A stretch of DNA of 17,353 nucleotides. Source: JBPBQZ01 sp050955105 (GTDB taxonomy: Bacteria; Pseudomonadota; Gammaproteobacteria; Burkholderiales; Burkholderiaceae). The notes under the pieces are model-generated. The model was not told the origin of the DNA. It did no database searches and saw only the letters and a program-made list of their open reading frames with translations. The translations under genes and the position numbers were made by a program. Positions within the stretch are counted from its first letter, which is position 1; each line of letters opens with the position of its first letter. Shown piece by piece: positions 1-7,381 of the stretch. The DNA lies in NCBI GenBank assembly GCA_050955105.1, contig JBPBQZ010000024.1, positions 1-17,353 on the forward strand. Direction: 5' to 3'.

Positions 1-593
1 CGTGATAATCCACCTTGCGAAACTGGCCGCTTCGGCGGCGCCCGTTCGAGATCGAGCTTCAGCGCCAGCAACCCGCCATTCCCAACAGCTTCGGCTGATA
101 CGGGCGTCGCTGACGTCGATTGCCGAAGCCCTCGCAAAAACCGCAGCACTCTATTGAAACTGCCCTCTGCTCGCAGCCTCACCAATTTCGTCAAAGCCTC
201 TCGTCCCTCGCGCGCCTCGAAACTCTGCAGCGACAGACCGGTAAATTTAGCGAGCGCGGAAAGCTGCTCGAAGAGTCGTGCATGGTCACCCGCCGCTGCA
301 CCTTGCGAACCGGTCAACTGCGCCTTTCCAGCCGCAGCTTCGCTCGAAGACATATCGGGTGACACGGTCGCCAGGTGCCGATCAATCAGCGATCGACGCC
401 TCAATTCTCTGATATGCGCATCCAGATGCTCGACCAAGCGAGCTTCATCGGCTGCGCTGGACAGATAGATTGCGCGGTGCGCGCCTGAAAACAGTGCCAA
501 GCTCAAGCCGCACAATGCAACGCCCAGCAGTAGGCGCAGACCCAACGGCCAGTCCGCAATGCCGTCCAGCCCAACGTGAATCCGCTGTTTCAT
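1..593 (-). CDS. pilO: Type IV pilus assembly protein PilO-like, partial (C-terminus beyond left edge)
   Basis: I translated the minus strand by hand from an ATG at 593; the frame stays open to base 1, so about 197 N-terminal residues are visible and the C-terminus is missing. The protein begins MKQRIHVGLDGIADWPLG and continues into one hydrophobic segment (about residues 17-38). A charged, probably coiled-coil stretch rich in Glu, Arg and Ala follows (about 40-65), then a region that should be periplasmic. A short N-terminal tail with D-W-P just before a single membrane helix is typical of PilO. In known systems PilO pairs with PilN in the inner membrane and helps link the PilM ring to the PilP/PilQ outer-membrane complex. 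The start lies 17 bp after the pilN stop, and GAG just upstream is only a weak ribosome site. The assignment rests mainly on its place after pilM and pilN, because PilO sequences diverge strongly. GspM-type proteins of type II secretion share this architecture and are the main alternative. Confidence 0.72.
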   Translation of the reverse strand, partial: MKQRIHVGLDGIADWPLGLRLLLGVALCGLSLALFSGAHRAIYLSSAADEARLVEHLDAHIRELRRRSLIDRHLATVSPDMSSSEAAAGKAQLTGSQGAAAGDHARLFEQLSALAKFTGLSLQSFEAREGREALTKLVRLRAEGSFNRVLRFLRGLRQSTSATPVSAEAVGNGGLLALKLDLERAPPKRPVSQGGLS

Positions 594-610
594 AGGCTCG
601 GAGAAAGATC

Positions 611-1423
611 TCATCGCGGACCACCGCTCGACACTGCTGCGCCGTTATCCGCGTCTCGACCAGCGCCCGGTGCGTTGAACGGTATCGTCGCTGAGGCGGA
701 CGCCGACATCGACAACGGATCGCTTGAATCGACTGTTGCATTCGTCTGCAGCGATCCGTTGAAGCTCAGTTGGGCCGAGAAAGCGATGCGCGTCGGCAGC
801 GGCGCCGCCCTTGACGGGACGACGGCAGCGCCAGTACCCGGCAATGGCATGACAGAACCATTCACGGATCGATGCCCCTGAACGTCGCGGCGCGATCGCG
901 TGATTGCGACATGACGTAATTCGCGCCTATCGGCAAGCGTGCGCTGCCATCTTGCGATGTCGGAGAATTGCACCGCGACACCCTCAATTTGCGCGCTGCC
1001 GTCGACTACGATCACACGAGTCAGTGCAACATGGGGCACAACAGCGGTCGACAGTATCGCCAACACCTCATCGAGGTGTCGAATGTCTTGGGCGGATACA
1101 AGCGTAGCGGATCGATCCAAGCTCAGATCGAGCGACGATGTGCTTGCGCCGTCGCTCGACGACGCGGCTGCCGGGTGAATACTCAACGCTGCCACCTGGT
1201 CTTCGAGCGCAAGGCGGTGCGCGGTTAGATGCCGCTCATTAGCCATCCGCCGTGCAATCAACCAGCAGCCCATCAAAGCGCCCGACAACGCACCCCCGCC
1301 GCACTCGATGAAAAGTCGACGCCGTCGCCGATTGGATTGTATTTGCCGGTAAGGAAGAAAATTGAAACCTTCAGCCATCGTCAACGGCAATAGAGCTTGA
1401 CGATCCGAAGTGAGCGCACGCAT
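611..1423 (-). CDS. pilN: Type IV pilus assembly protein PilN-like
   Basis: A PilN-type bitopic inner-membrane protein. The key sign is G-F-N-F-L-P-Y-R-Q at about residues 19-27, the cytoplasmic motif (N-x-L-P-x-R) by which PilN docks into PilM. A basic RRRRR cluster and one membrane helix (about 37-57) follow, then a periplasmic domain. The start at 1423 was chosen because TGAGG lies 5 nt upstream, giving 270 residues. The frame is open further upstream: ATGs at 1498 and 1513 would place the gene next to the pilM stop, and an ATG at 1378 would put the motif at residues 5-11 but has no ribosome site. Codons between 1379 and 1498 include four CTA and one ATA, unusual for this genome, so the longest starts are doubtful. 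The last 80 or so residues are low-complexity (Ser, Ala, Thr, Asn, Pro) and look like an extended tail not needed for the PilN fold. The gene lies in a presumed pilM-pilN-pilO operon. Confidence 0.72.
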   Translation of the reverse strand: MRALTSDRQALLPLTMAEGFNFLPYRQIQSNRRRRRLFIECGGGALSGALMGCWLIARRMANERHLTAHRLALEDQVAALSIHPAAASSSDGASTSSLDLSLDRSATLVSAQDIRHLDEVLAILSTAVVPHVALTRVIVVDGSAQIEGVAVQFSDIARWQRTLADRRELRHVAITRSRRDVQGHRSVNGSVMPLPGTGAAVVPSRAAPLPTRIAFSAQLSFNGSLQTNATVDSSDPLSMSASASATIPFNAPGAGRDADNGAAVSSGGPR

Positions 1424-1526
1424 GCCTGCCTCAAATCGACGTTCGGCTCGGGTTATCAGCAGATGTAGGTAAGGTAGAACTAGAGAAGCTTTCATCATTG
1501 CAGCGCTCGCCATGCAGGATCGTCGC

Positions 1527-2870
1527 TCAAGGTGCCGGCACAAGCGCGCGCAGCGCGAGGCCGAAAGCCACTGCGGACTTTCTGGCCTCGGCGGTCGAGA
1601 CGGGCGTCGCCGATATCAGCGACCCCGCGAGCATGTCGCGCGCATCGAACAATACCGGGCAGCAACCCAACCCCCGCTCGATCGCCGTTAACGCGCGCGC
1701 TATCCCACGTTCGTCGTCCAGCATCAAGCCACCGGGCACGCACGGATCTGCGCCAGGCGCCGCTGCGGTGGCGAAGTGCCTTGGCTCGGCTGGCAGCGGC
1801 GGATCATTGCGAATGGCTACGATAGCCTGCGCAAACGTACGGCCGGCACGGCGCTCGTATAGCGCAGCCTCCAGCGCCTCGGGCACGCCGTGCGTTGACA
1901 GGACAAATGCACGGGTGCCAGGCTGCCCTTCACGCAAGAACCACAGATGCGCCGAGCGGCCGTCGAGCCACAGCGCGGCATAGGGACGCCCGCCGCTCAG
2001 TCGCGGACCGTCCGGCGCCTCGGCAATAAACCGGCATGCGCGCAGGGCGGCACCTGGCTCGTCTTCGACGATCGCCGGCATCAGCCCCGCGGCATTCGCG
2101 GCATCGACGCGTGCATCGACGTGATGGCGGCATACTGTGGCAAAAGTCAGGCGTCGTGGAGCAATCGATGCGGGTGCCATCCAATCGAGTGCCAACTCGC
2201 TTCGATGCGTACCCGTAATGCGCTCGGCATGCGACTGCAAGAGCGGCTGTAGGGTGCTGTATGACCATCGCGCGCCAGTGTGGGACGCACCGTTGACACG
2301 CGGCCGCCATAAATCGTTCGCTTCCACGTCGCGCACCATCGCCACATCCGCGGGTACCGCAAGACCGGCGAGATTCCTGGCTTGGCGCCAGCCTCGCGTC
2401 GCTTCGCGGGGATCCCCCAGCGCGCCGTGCAGCGCAGACGAGATCGCACCGCTGACCGCTCCGGCGTCAAGCCACTCAGTATGTGAAACGGCGTGCGGGG
2501 GCACGCCTGCACAGCCGATGCCCTCCAGCCGTAACCCTTCGCTCCAGTATCTGCCGCCCACGTCTCGCAGCGATGCTTGAGTTTCGGCCGCGTCGATGAC
2601 CGGTACGGTCGAATCGTCGGCCGTTCCTGCGGACTGCGAAACCTCGCCTGCACGACCGTTGGACCGAGGGCGCCGTACCTTGCCATACCCCGCTTTCGGA
2701 GCGGCGAGATCTGAACAGTCATCAACCGTTACGTAATTGCTTCCGCCCTCCGGCGAGACAGTCGGCGCGCTCAGGACGACAACCCGCGCTACGCCGCCGC
2801 CGACATCGACGCCGATGGCAAAGCGTCGCATGCGCCGCCGCGCCTTTTTGGCTTTCACATGATCTGGCAC
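1527..2870 (-). CDS. pilM: Type IV pilus assembly protein PilM-like, actin-fold ATPase
   Basis: PilM is a cytoplasmic actin/FtsA-like protein that forms a ring below the pilus machine and binds the N-terminal tail of PilN. The start is GTG at 2870, with GGAG six bases upstream; the first in-frame ATG is codon 14. Visible actin-fold elements are F-A-I-G-V-D-V-G-G-G (residues 17-26, phosphate-1 loop); the AAGL-containing stretch followed by V-E-D-E-P-G-A-A-L-R-A, as in PilM/FtsA proteins; Y-A-A-L-W-L-D-G-R-S (phosphate-2 position); and a C-terminal V-A-F-G-L-A-L-R-A-L, the usual PilM ending. At 447 residues it is long for the family (commonly near 350). The surplus is largely a polar, poorly ordered stretch at about residues 38-110, before the sequence resumes with recognisable strands. 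The basic N-terminus (KAKKARRRMRR) is also unusual. It is the first gene of the leftward pil cluster and is divergent from mrcA, a common arrangement in Burkholderiaceae. Confidence 0.83.
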   Translation of the reverse strand: MPDHVKAKKARRRMRRFAIGVDVGGGVARVVVLSAPTVSPEGGSNYVTVDDCSDLAAPKAGYGKVRRPRSNGRAGEVSQSAGTADDSTVPVIDAAETQASLRDVGGRYWSEGLRLEGIGCAGVPPHAVSHTEWLDAGAVSGAISSALHGALGDPREATRGWRQARNLAGLAVPADVAMVRDVEANDLWRPRVNGASHTGARWSYSTLQPLLQSHAERITGTHRSELALDWMAPASIAPRRLTFATVCRHHVDARVDAANAAGLMPAIVEDEPGAALRACRFIAEAPDGPRLSGGRPYAALWLDGRSAHLWFLREGQPGTRAFVLSTHGVPEALEAALYERRAGRTFAQAIVAIRNDPPLPAEPRHFATAAAPGADPCVPGGLMLDDERGIARALTAIERGLGCCPVLFDARDMLAGSLISATPVSTAEARKSAVAFGLALRALVPAP

Positions 2871-2999
2871 CCTTGTCTCCTTACCCAGTAATCGAAGCTC
2901 ATGCCCCGGGAAAGAATTCTGCGGCGACGCCCACGCCAGCGGTATTCGGCCGATTGGCTAACGATGGCCCTGGACACGCACCAGCGAAATACTGGCAGC

Positions 3000-3005
3000 T
3001 ATAAT
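3000..3005 (+). promoter_or_regulatory. -10 box (TATAAT) of the mrcA promoter
   Basis: A perfect TATAAT lies 27 bp before the chosen mrcA start. The sequence 16-18 bp upstream is GC-rich and has no clear -35; TGGACA at 2971-2976 is 23 bp away, too far for a normal spacer. A transcript would begin near 3012, which excludes the ATG at 2901 as the mrcA start. The whole 2871-3032 interval holds this box and must also contain the pilM promoter, which I could not place. Confidence 0.55.
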
Positions 3006-3032
3006 TCCTTTCAGCTTTTTTCCGGCCACCTC

Positions 3033-5426
3033 ATGCCTTTGACTACCCATCCAGAACCGCCCACCTCGCCCGTCGCGCGAAAACGGCCGCTTTGGATCAA
3101 GCTCCTGATCGGCTTCATCGGGTTTATCGCCGCACTCCTGTTGCTCGGCGGACTACTGGCCGCCTATGCGCTGGTGGTCGCGCGCCCCAATCTACCGTCG
3201 CTGGATGCGGTAACCGATTACCGACCGAAAATCCCATTGCGCATCTTCACGGCTGACCACGTACTGATCGGCGAGTTTGGTGAAGAACGTCGACGACTGA
3301 TGCACTTCGACGAAATCCCCGACATGATGAAGAAGGCTGTGCTGGCGATCGAGGACGATCGCTTTTACGAGCATGGCGCCGTCGACTTCCAGGGCGTCGC
3401 GCGCGCCGGTCTGGCGAACTTTTCGCGTGGCGGATCGGCACAAGGCGCAAGCACCATCACGATGCAAGTGGCGCGGAATTTCTTCCTGTCGAGCGAAAAG
3501 ACCTACACACGCAAAATCTACGAAATGCTGCTCGCGTACAAGATCGAGTCCGCGCTGTCCAAGGATCAGATCCTCGAGCTGTATATGAACCAGATCTACC
3601 TGGGGCAGCACGCTTACGGGTTCGCCAGTGCCGCGCGCATCTATTTCGGCAAAGACCTCAAGGACATCACGCTGGCCGAAGCCGCGATGCTGGCTGGCCT
3701 GCCCAAAGCACCCTCTGCCTATAACCCGATCGTGAACCCGACGCGCGCCAAGGTTCGTCAGGAATACATCCTCAAGCGCATGCTCGAACTGCATTACATC
3801 GATGCAACGCAATACCAGGCCGCACTCGCGCAACCCATCCACACGCACGTCGCGCCACGCGTATATAGCGTGCACGCCGAATACGTTGCCGAGATGGTGC
3901 GGCAGATGCTCTATGCTCAATACAAAGACGACACCTACACACGTGGCTTCAATGTTGTAACCACCATCGATTCGGCCGATCAGGAAGCGGCTTATCAGGC
4001 CGTCAGAAAGGGCGTGATGGATTTCGACCGGGGTCAACCGTATCGCGGACCGGAAGCCAGTCTGGAGCTTCCCACCGATGCCGCAGCCATTCCCGAGGCA
4101 GTGGATGACGCGCTCGAAGACCGTCCCGCCACCGGCGAGATCATCGCGGCGGTGGTGACATCGGCGAATCCGCGTCAGGTGCAAGCGATGCGGGTAGGCG
4201 GCGAGACCCTGACCGTGACAGGCAATGGCCTGAAGTTTGTGGCATCCGCGCTCGAAAGCCATGGCGCCGCGGGCTCACGTATTCGTCCGGGATCGGTCAT
4301 CCGCCTGGTGCAGGATAAAGACGGCAATTGGTCGATCACACAACTGCCCCAAGTCGAAAGCGCGCTCGTGTCGATGGAACCGCAAAGCGGTGCGATCCGT
4401 GCGTTGATCGGCGGCTTCGATTTCAATAAAAACAACTTCAATCACGTAACGCAAGCATGGCGCCAGCCAGGTTCGTCGTTCAAACCATTCGTGTATTCGG
4501 CCTCGCTCGACAAAGGCCTGGCACCCGCGACCATCATCAACGACGCACCGATCTCGTTTCCGGCTACGCAGCCGGGCGGCAAATCGTGGGATCCGAAGAA
4601 TCTGGGCGGCGTCTATGACGGCCCGATCTCGATGCGGACCGCATTGAAGAAATCGAAGAATTCGGTGTCGATTCGCATCCTTAACTACATCGGCACCAAG
4701 TACGGCCAGCAGTTCGTTACACGCTTTGGTTTCGACGCGTCGCGCACGCCCGCCTATCTGCCGATGGCGCTGGGCGCGGGGCAAGTCACACCGCTGCAGA
4801 TGGCAGGCGCATACTCGGTGTTCGCCAATGGCGGCTATCGAATCAATCCGTATCTGATCGCTGAAATCACTGATCCAGATGGCGCGCTGCTCACACGCGC
4901 CGCCCCCCTGATCGCCGGCCAGAATGCGCCGCGCGTGATCGATCCGCGCAACGACTACCTGATGAACAGCTTGCTGCAAAGCGTGGCGCAAGCCGGATCG
5001 GGCGCGCGCAGCAATCAGCTCGGTCGCAAAGATCTGGCCGGCAAGACAGGCACCACCAACGATTCGAATGACGCGTGGTTCGCCGGATATCAGCACACGC
5101 TGGTGGCAATTACCTGGATCGGCTACGACCAGCCCAGAAGCCTCGGACGCAAGGCACAAGGCAGCAACGTGGCGCTTCCCATCTGGATCGGTTACATGGC
5201 GCACGCGCTGCGCGGTGTGCCGGAATACAGGCTGCCGGTGCCCGAAGGCGTCACCATCATCGACGGTGAGCCGTATTACTCCACTGCCACGCCGGGAAAT
5301 GGGCTGGTGGCTTCCATCGGCGTCGCGGCGCCCGCCGACGCTGCATCGGATGCGGTACCTGTAACCGGAGAAGAACGACAGCAGATTCTCGATATGTTCC
5401 AGGGGAACACGCCCGATTCAGACTGA
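3033..5426 (+). CDS. mrcA: Penicillin-binding protein 1A (bifunctional transglycosylase/transpeptidase)
   Basis: A class A penicillin-binding protein, anchored in the inner membrane, that polymerises lipid II into glycan strands and cross-links them. At 797 residues it has the normal length. An N-terminal membrane helix lies at about residues 20-50. The GT51 domain shows E-D-D-R-F-Y-E-H (from Glu107), G-A-S-T-I-T-M-Q-V-A-R-N, R-K-I-Y-E-M, and L-Y-M-N-Q-I-Y-L-G. The transpeptidase domain has all three active-site motifs: S481-S-F-K484 (catalytic Ser481), S541-K-N543, and K671-T-G. An OB-like insert lies between the two domains, as in other PBP1a proteins. The frame is open upstream to an ATG at 2901, but 3033 was chosen because a TATAAT box lies at 3000-3005 and because the extension would add 44 unrelated residues before the membrane anchor. 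No strong Shine-Dalgarno is visible. The last codons overlap the convergent cyaY gene by 9 bp. Confidence 0.96.
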   Translation: MPLTTHPEPPTSPVARKRPLWIKLLIGFIGFIAALLLLGGLLAAYALVVARPNLPSLDAVTDYRPKIPLRIFTADHVLIGEFGEERRRLMHFDEIPDMMKKAVLAIEDDRFYEHGAVDFQGVARAGLANFSRGGSAQGASTITMQVARNFFLSSEKTYTRKIYEMLLAYKIESALSKDQILELYMNQIYLGQHAYGFASAARIYFGKDLKDITLAEAAMLAGLPKAPSAYNPIVNPTRAKVRQEYILKRMLELHYIDATQYQAALAQPIHTHVAPRVYSVHAEYVAEMVRQMLYAQYKDDTYTRGFNVVTTIDSADQEAAYQAVRKGVMDFDRGQPYRGPEASLELPTDAAAIPEAVDDALEDRPATGEIIAAVVTSANPRQVQAMRVGGETLTVTGNGLKFVASALESHGAAGSRIRPGSVIRLVQDKDGNWSITQLPQVESALVSMEPQSGAIRALIGGFDFNKNNFNHVTQAWRQPGSSFKPFVYSASLDKGLAPATIINDAPISFPATQPGGKSWDPKNLGGVYDGPISMRTALKKSKNSVSIRILNYIGTKYGQQFVTRFGFDASRTPAYLPMALGAGQVTPLQMAGAYSVFANGGYRINPYLIAEITDPDGALLTRAAPLIAGQNAPRVIDPRNDYLMNSLLQSVAQAGSGARSNQLGRKDLAGKTGTTNDSNDAWFAGYQHTLVAITWIGYDQPRSLGRKAQGSNVALPIWIGYMAHALRGVPEYRLPVPEGVTIIDGEPYYSTATPGNGLVASIGVAAPADAASDAVPVTGEERQQILDMFQGNTPDSD

Positions 5427-5750
5427 CGCGGCAGGCGGCCGAAAAGACAGCGCTTCGCCCGCCTGCTCGGAGGCGAGCTTCGACAGCAGGCTGAAAAACT
5501 CATTGCCGCCGCGCGCGTCGTGCCAAACGCCGTCGACATAACTGAAATGGTAGCCGCCGGCTTTCGCGGCCAGCCATATCTCGTGCATTGGCGCCTGTAA
5601 ATTGACGATGATCGAGCCGCCGCGATCGAATTCGAGGGTCAGCACACTGCCCTGCCGCGTGCATTCGATATCCATTTCCGCATCGTCGATCGAGCGCTCG
5701 ATGCTCGCGAGCGCGGCTTCGGCCAGGGTCAAATATTCGTGATCTGTCAT
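5418..5750 (-). CDS. cyaY: Iron donor protein CyaY (bacterial frataxin)
   Basis: A frataxin homologue of 110 residues (E. coli CyaY has 106). It binds iron weakly through an acidic ridge and modulates iron-sulfur cluster assembly at the IscS/IscU complex in the cytosol. The N-terminal helix carries acidic residues (D-D-A-E-M-D-I-E around residues 22-29). The central beta-sheet includes V-L-T-L-E-F-D-R-G-G-S-I-I-V-N, followed by the family hallmark Q-A-P-M-H-E-I-W-L-A-A-K and then G-G-Y-H-F-S-Y. The ATG at 5750 has GGAG six bases upstream. The stop lies inside the mrcA stop region, so the two genes overlap tail-to-tail by 9 bp. The start is only 36 bp from the divergent lptM start. The pairing cyaY-lptM next to a lysine/DAP gene is shared with enterobacteria (cyaY-yifL-dapF). 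Regulation is not visible in the sequence. Confidence 0.96.
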   Translation of the reverse strand: MTDHEYLTLAEAALASIERSIDDAEMDIECTRQGSVLTLEFDRGGSIIVNLQAPMHEIWLAAKAGGYHFSYVDGVWHDARGGNEFFSLLSKLASEQAGEALSFRPPAASV

Positions 5751-5786
5751 GCTAAACTCCGCCGTCTAATTAAGCCGATCCGCGTT

Positions 5787-6059
5787 ATGCGAGCCTCTAT
5801 CAAAACCACCGGAATTCTAGCGGCTTTCTGCGCGATGGCATTGTCCGCCTGCGGTCAACGCGGCAATCTGTATGAACCGCATATTCCGCCGTTGCCACAC
5901 GCCGGTGCGGCACCCGCTGCCAGCACGCCGTCGTCTTCGGATCAACCCGCCATAGCAGCGCCGGCTGGCCCGCTCGCCAGTGGCGCCAGCGCCGAAGGCC
6001 GATCGAGTGTCCCGGATAACGCCGGCTCCTCCAACACCTCGACCGCGCCCGCTCCGTGA
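5787..6059 (+). CDS. lptM: LptM/YifL-family small lipoprotein
   Basis: A 90-residue predicted lipoprotein. The signal peptide MRASIKTTGILAAFCAMA ends in a lipobox L-S-A-C with the lipid-bearing Cys22. The next residues, G-Q-R-G-N-L-Y-E-P, match the short conserved LptM motif (C-G-x-x-G-x-L-Y-x-P). The remainder is a Pro/Ala/Ser-rich, probably disordered tail. In E. coli LptM (formerly YifL) assists oxidative maturation of the LptDE lipopolysaccharide translocon; the same role here is an inference from the motif. ATG 5787 was chosen over the upstream ATG at 5739 because only this start yields a proper signal peptide and because 5739 lies inside cyaY. The TGA stop overlaps the GTG start of lysA (GTGA, 4 bp), which implies one transcript and coupled translation. 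Only 36 bp separate it from the divergent cyaY start. Confidence 0.88.
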   Translation: MRASIKTTGILAAFCAMALSACGQRGNLYEPHIPPLPHAGAAPAASTPSSSDQPAIAAPAGPLASGASAEGRSSVPDNAGSSNTSTAPAP

Positions 6060-7342
6060 ATCTGTCCCCGTTCATCCACTATCAGAACGACACGCTCCAT
6101 GTCGAAGGCCTCAGCGCAAGCTCCTTGGCTGACCGCTTTGGCACCCCTCTTTACGTCTATTCGCGTGCCGCGTTGACGGCAAGCTATCGCGCCTATGCCG
6201 ATGCTTGCGTCGACACCGCCGGCCAGCGTCGGGCGAAAGTGCACTTCGCAGTAAAGTCCAATAGCAATCTGGCTGTGCTGAGTGTATTTGCCGCGCTCGG
6301 CGCGGGCTTCGACATTGTTTCTGGCGGCGAGTTGGCGCGCGTGCTTGCCGCTGGCGGCAAACCGGCCGACATCGTGTTTTCCGGCGTCGGCAAATCGGCG
6401 GCTGAAATGCGCGCCGCCCTGGCAGCCGGTGTTGGCTGCTTCAACGTCGAATCGGTCGCCGAGTTGCATCGACTGAATGCCGTCGCCGAATCAGTCGGTC
6501 AACGCGCGCCGGTTTCGCTGCGCGTGAATCCCGACGTCGATGCGAAGACGCATCCTTACATCTCCACCGGCCTGCGGTCGAACAAATTCGGCATCGCCTT
6601 CGAAGAAGCGCGAGCGGCGTATCGAACCGCAGCATCGATGCCGCATCTGGAAGTACGCGGCATCGATTGCCATATCGGGTCGCAAATTACGCAAATTTCC
6701 CCGTACCGCGATGCGCTCGACAAGGTGCTGGATCTGGTTTCGGAGATCGAATCGGACGGCATCACCCTTTCGCATCTCGATATAGGCGGCGGCCTGGGTA
6801 TCCGCTACGACGACGAGCAGCCGCCCGCGATTGCCGATTTCGTGAGCACCTTGCTCGCGCATATCGACGCCCGCGGGCACGGCCATCGGCAAGTGGTATT
6901 CGAACCGGGCCGCTCGCTGGTAGGAAACGCCGGCATTCTGTTGATGCGGGTGGAATACCTGAAGCCCGGCATCATGAAGAACTTCGCCATCGTCGACGCC
7001 GCCATGAATGATCTGGCGCGGCCGGCCATGTACGAGGCTTATCACGCCATCGCACCGGTGGTCCGGCGCGATGGCGCATCGGTGGTCTACGATGTGGTGG
7101 GCCCAGTCTGCGAAACCGGTGACTGGCTTGGACGCGAACGCGCGTTGTGCATCGCCGAAGGCGACTTGCTGGCAGCCGGCTCGGCCGGCGCCTACGGTTT
7201 CACGATGAGTTCGAACTACAACACGCGCCCCCGCGCCGCCGAAATACTGGTGGACGGCGAGCACGCGCATATTGCCCGCACGCGCGAAACCATCGCACAA
7301 CTGCTGGAAGGCGAAGCGCCGCTGCCTCCGTCCGAAGCCTGA
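6056..7342 (+). CDS. lysA: Diaminopimelate decarboxylase
   Basis: A PLP enzyme (fold III, alanine-racemase type) catalysing the last step of lysine synthesis, meso-diaminopimelate to L-lysine plus CO2, in the cytosol. At 428 residues it has the standard length. The PLP lysine is K67 in H-F-A-V-K-S-N-S-N. Further markers are F-N-V-E-S-V-A-E-L, I-D-C-H-I-G-S-Q-I, the phosphate-binding D-I-G-G-G-L-G-I, E-P-G-R-S-L-V-G-N-A-G, and V-G-P-V-C-E-T-G-D with substrate-site Cys352. The closing A-Y-G-F-T-M-S-S-N-Y-N-T-R-P is also typical. The start is GTG at 6056, fused by a GTGA overlap to the lptM stop. No independent Shine-Dalgarno is visible, so translation probably depends on coupling. A strong hairpin 15 bp after the stop ends the transcript. 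Confidence 0.97.
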   Translation: MNLSPFIHYQNDTLHVEGLSASSLADRFGTPLYVYSRAALTASYRAYADACVDTAGQRRAKVHFAVKSNSNLAVLSVFAALGAGFDIVSGGELARVLAAGGKPADIVFSGVGKSAAEMRAALAAGVGCFNVESVAELHRLNAVAESVGQRAPVSLRVNPDVDAKTHPYISTGLRSNKFGIAFEEARAAYRTAASMPHLEVRGIDCHIGSQITQISPYRDALDKVLDLVSEIESDGITLSHLDIGGGLGIRYDDEQPPAIADFVSTLLAHIDARGHGHRQVVFEPGRSLVGNAGILLMRVEYLKPGIMKNFAIVDAAMNDLARPAMYEAYHAIAPVVRRDGASVVYDVVGPVCETGDWLGRERALCIAEGDLLAAGSAGAYGFTMSSNYNTRPRAAEILVDGEHAHIARTRETIAQLLEGEAPLPPSEA

Positions 7343-7357
7343 TCAGACAAGATCAAG

Positions 7358-7381
7358 CCCCGCGGCGACGCCGCTGCGGGG
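7358..7381. terminator. Shared hairpin terminator between convergent lysA and ccsB
   Basis: The 10-bp stem is CCCCGCGGCG (7358-7367) paired with CGCTGCGGGG (7372-7381), with a 4-base loop ACGC and a single G·T wobble. It abuts the ccsB stop codon (7382-7384) and begins 15 bp after the lysA stop. T-runs on either side are weak (TTAC on plus, CTTGATCTTG on minus). Its place between two convergent genes suggests a bidirectional terminator. Confidence 0.72.

Noticed and set aside
2901..3032. N-terminal extension of mrcA from an ATG at 2901
   Set aside because: It would be interrupted by the TATAAT promoter box, and the 44 added residues are not PBP1a-like.
3192..5204. Two long minus-strand frames (3192-4262 and 4275-5204)
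   Set aside because: They are antisense to mrcA, whose catalytic motifs are complete; no recognisable domain in either.
6491..7300. 269-codon minus-strand frame
   Set aside because: Antisense to lysA, whose PLP and substrate motifs are intact.
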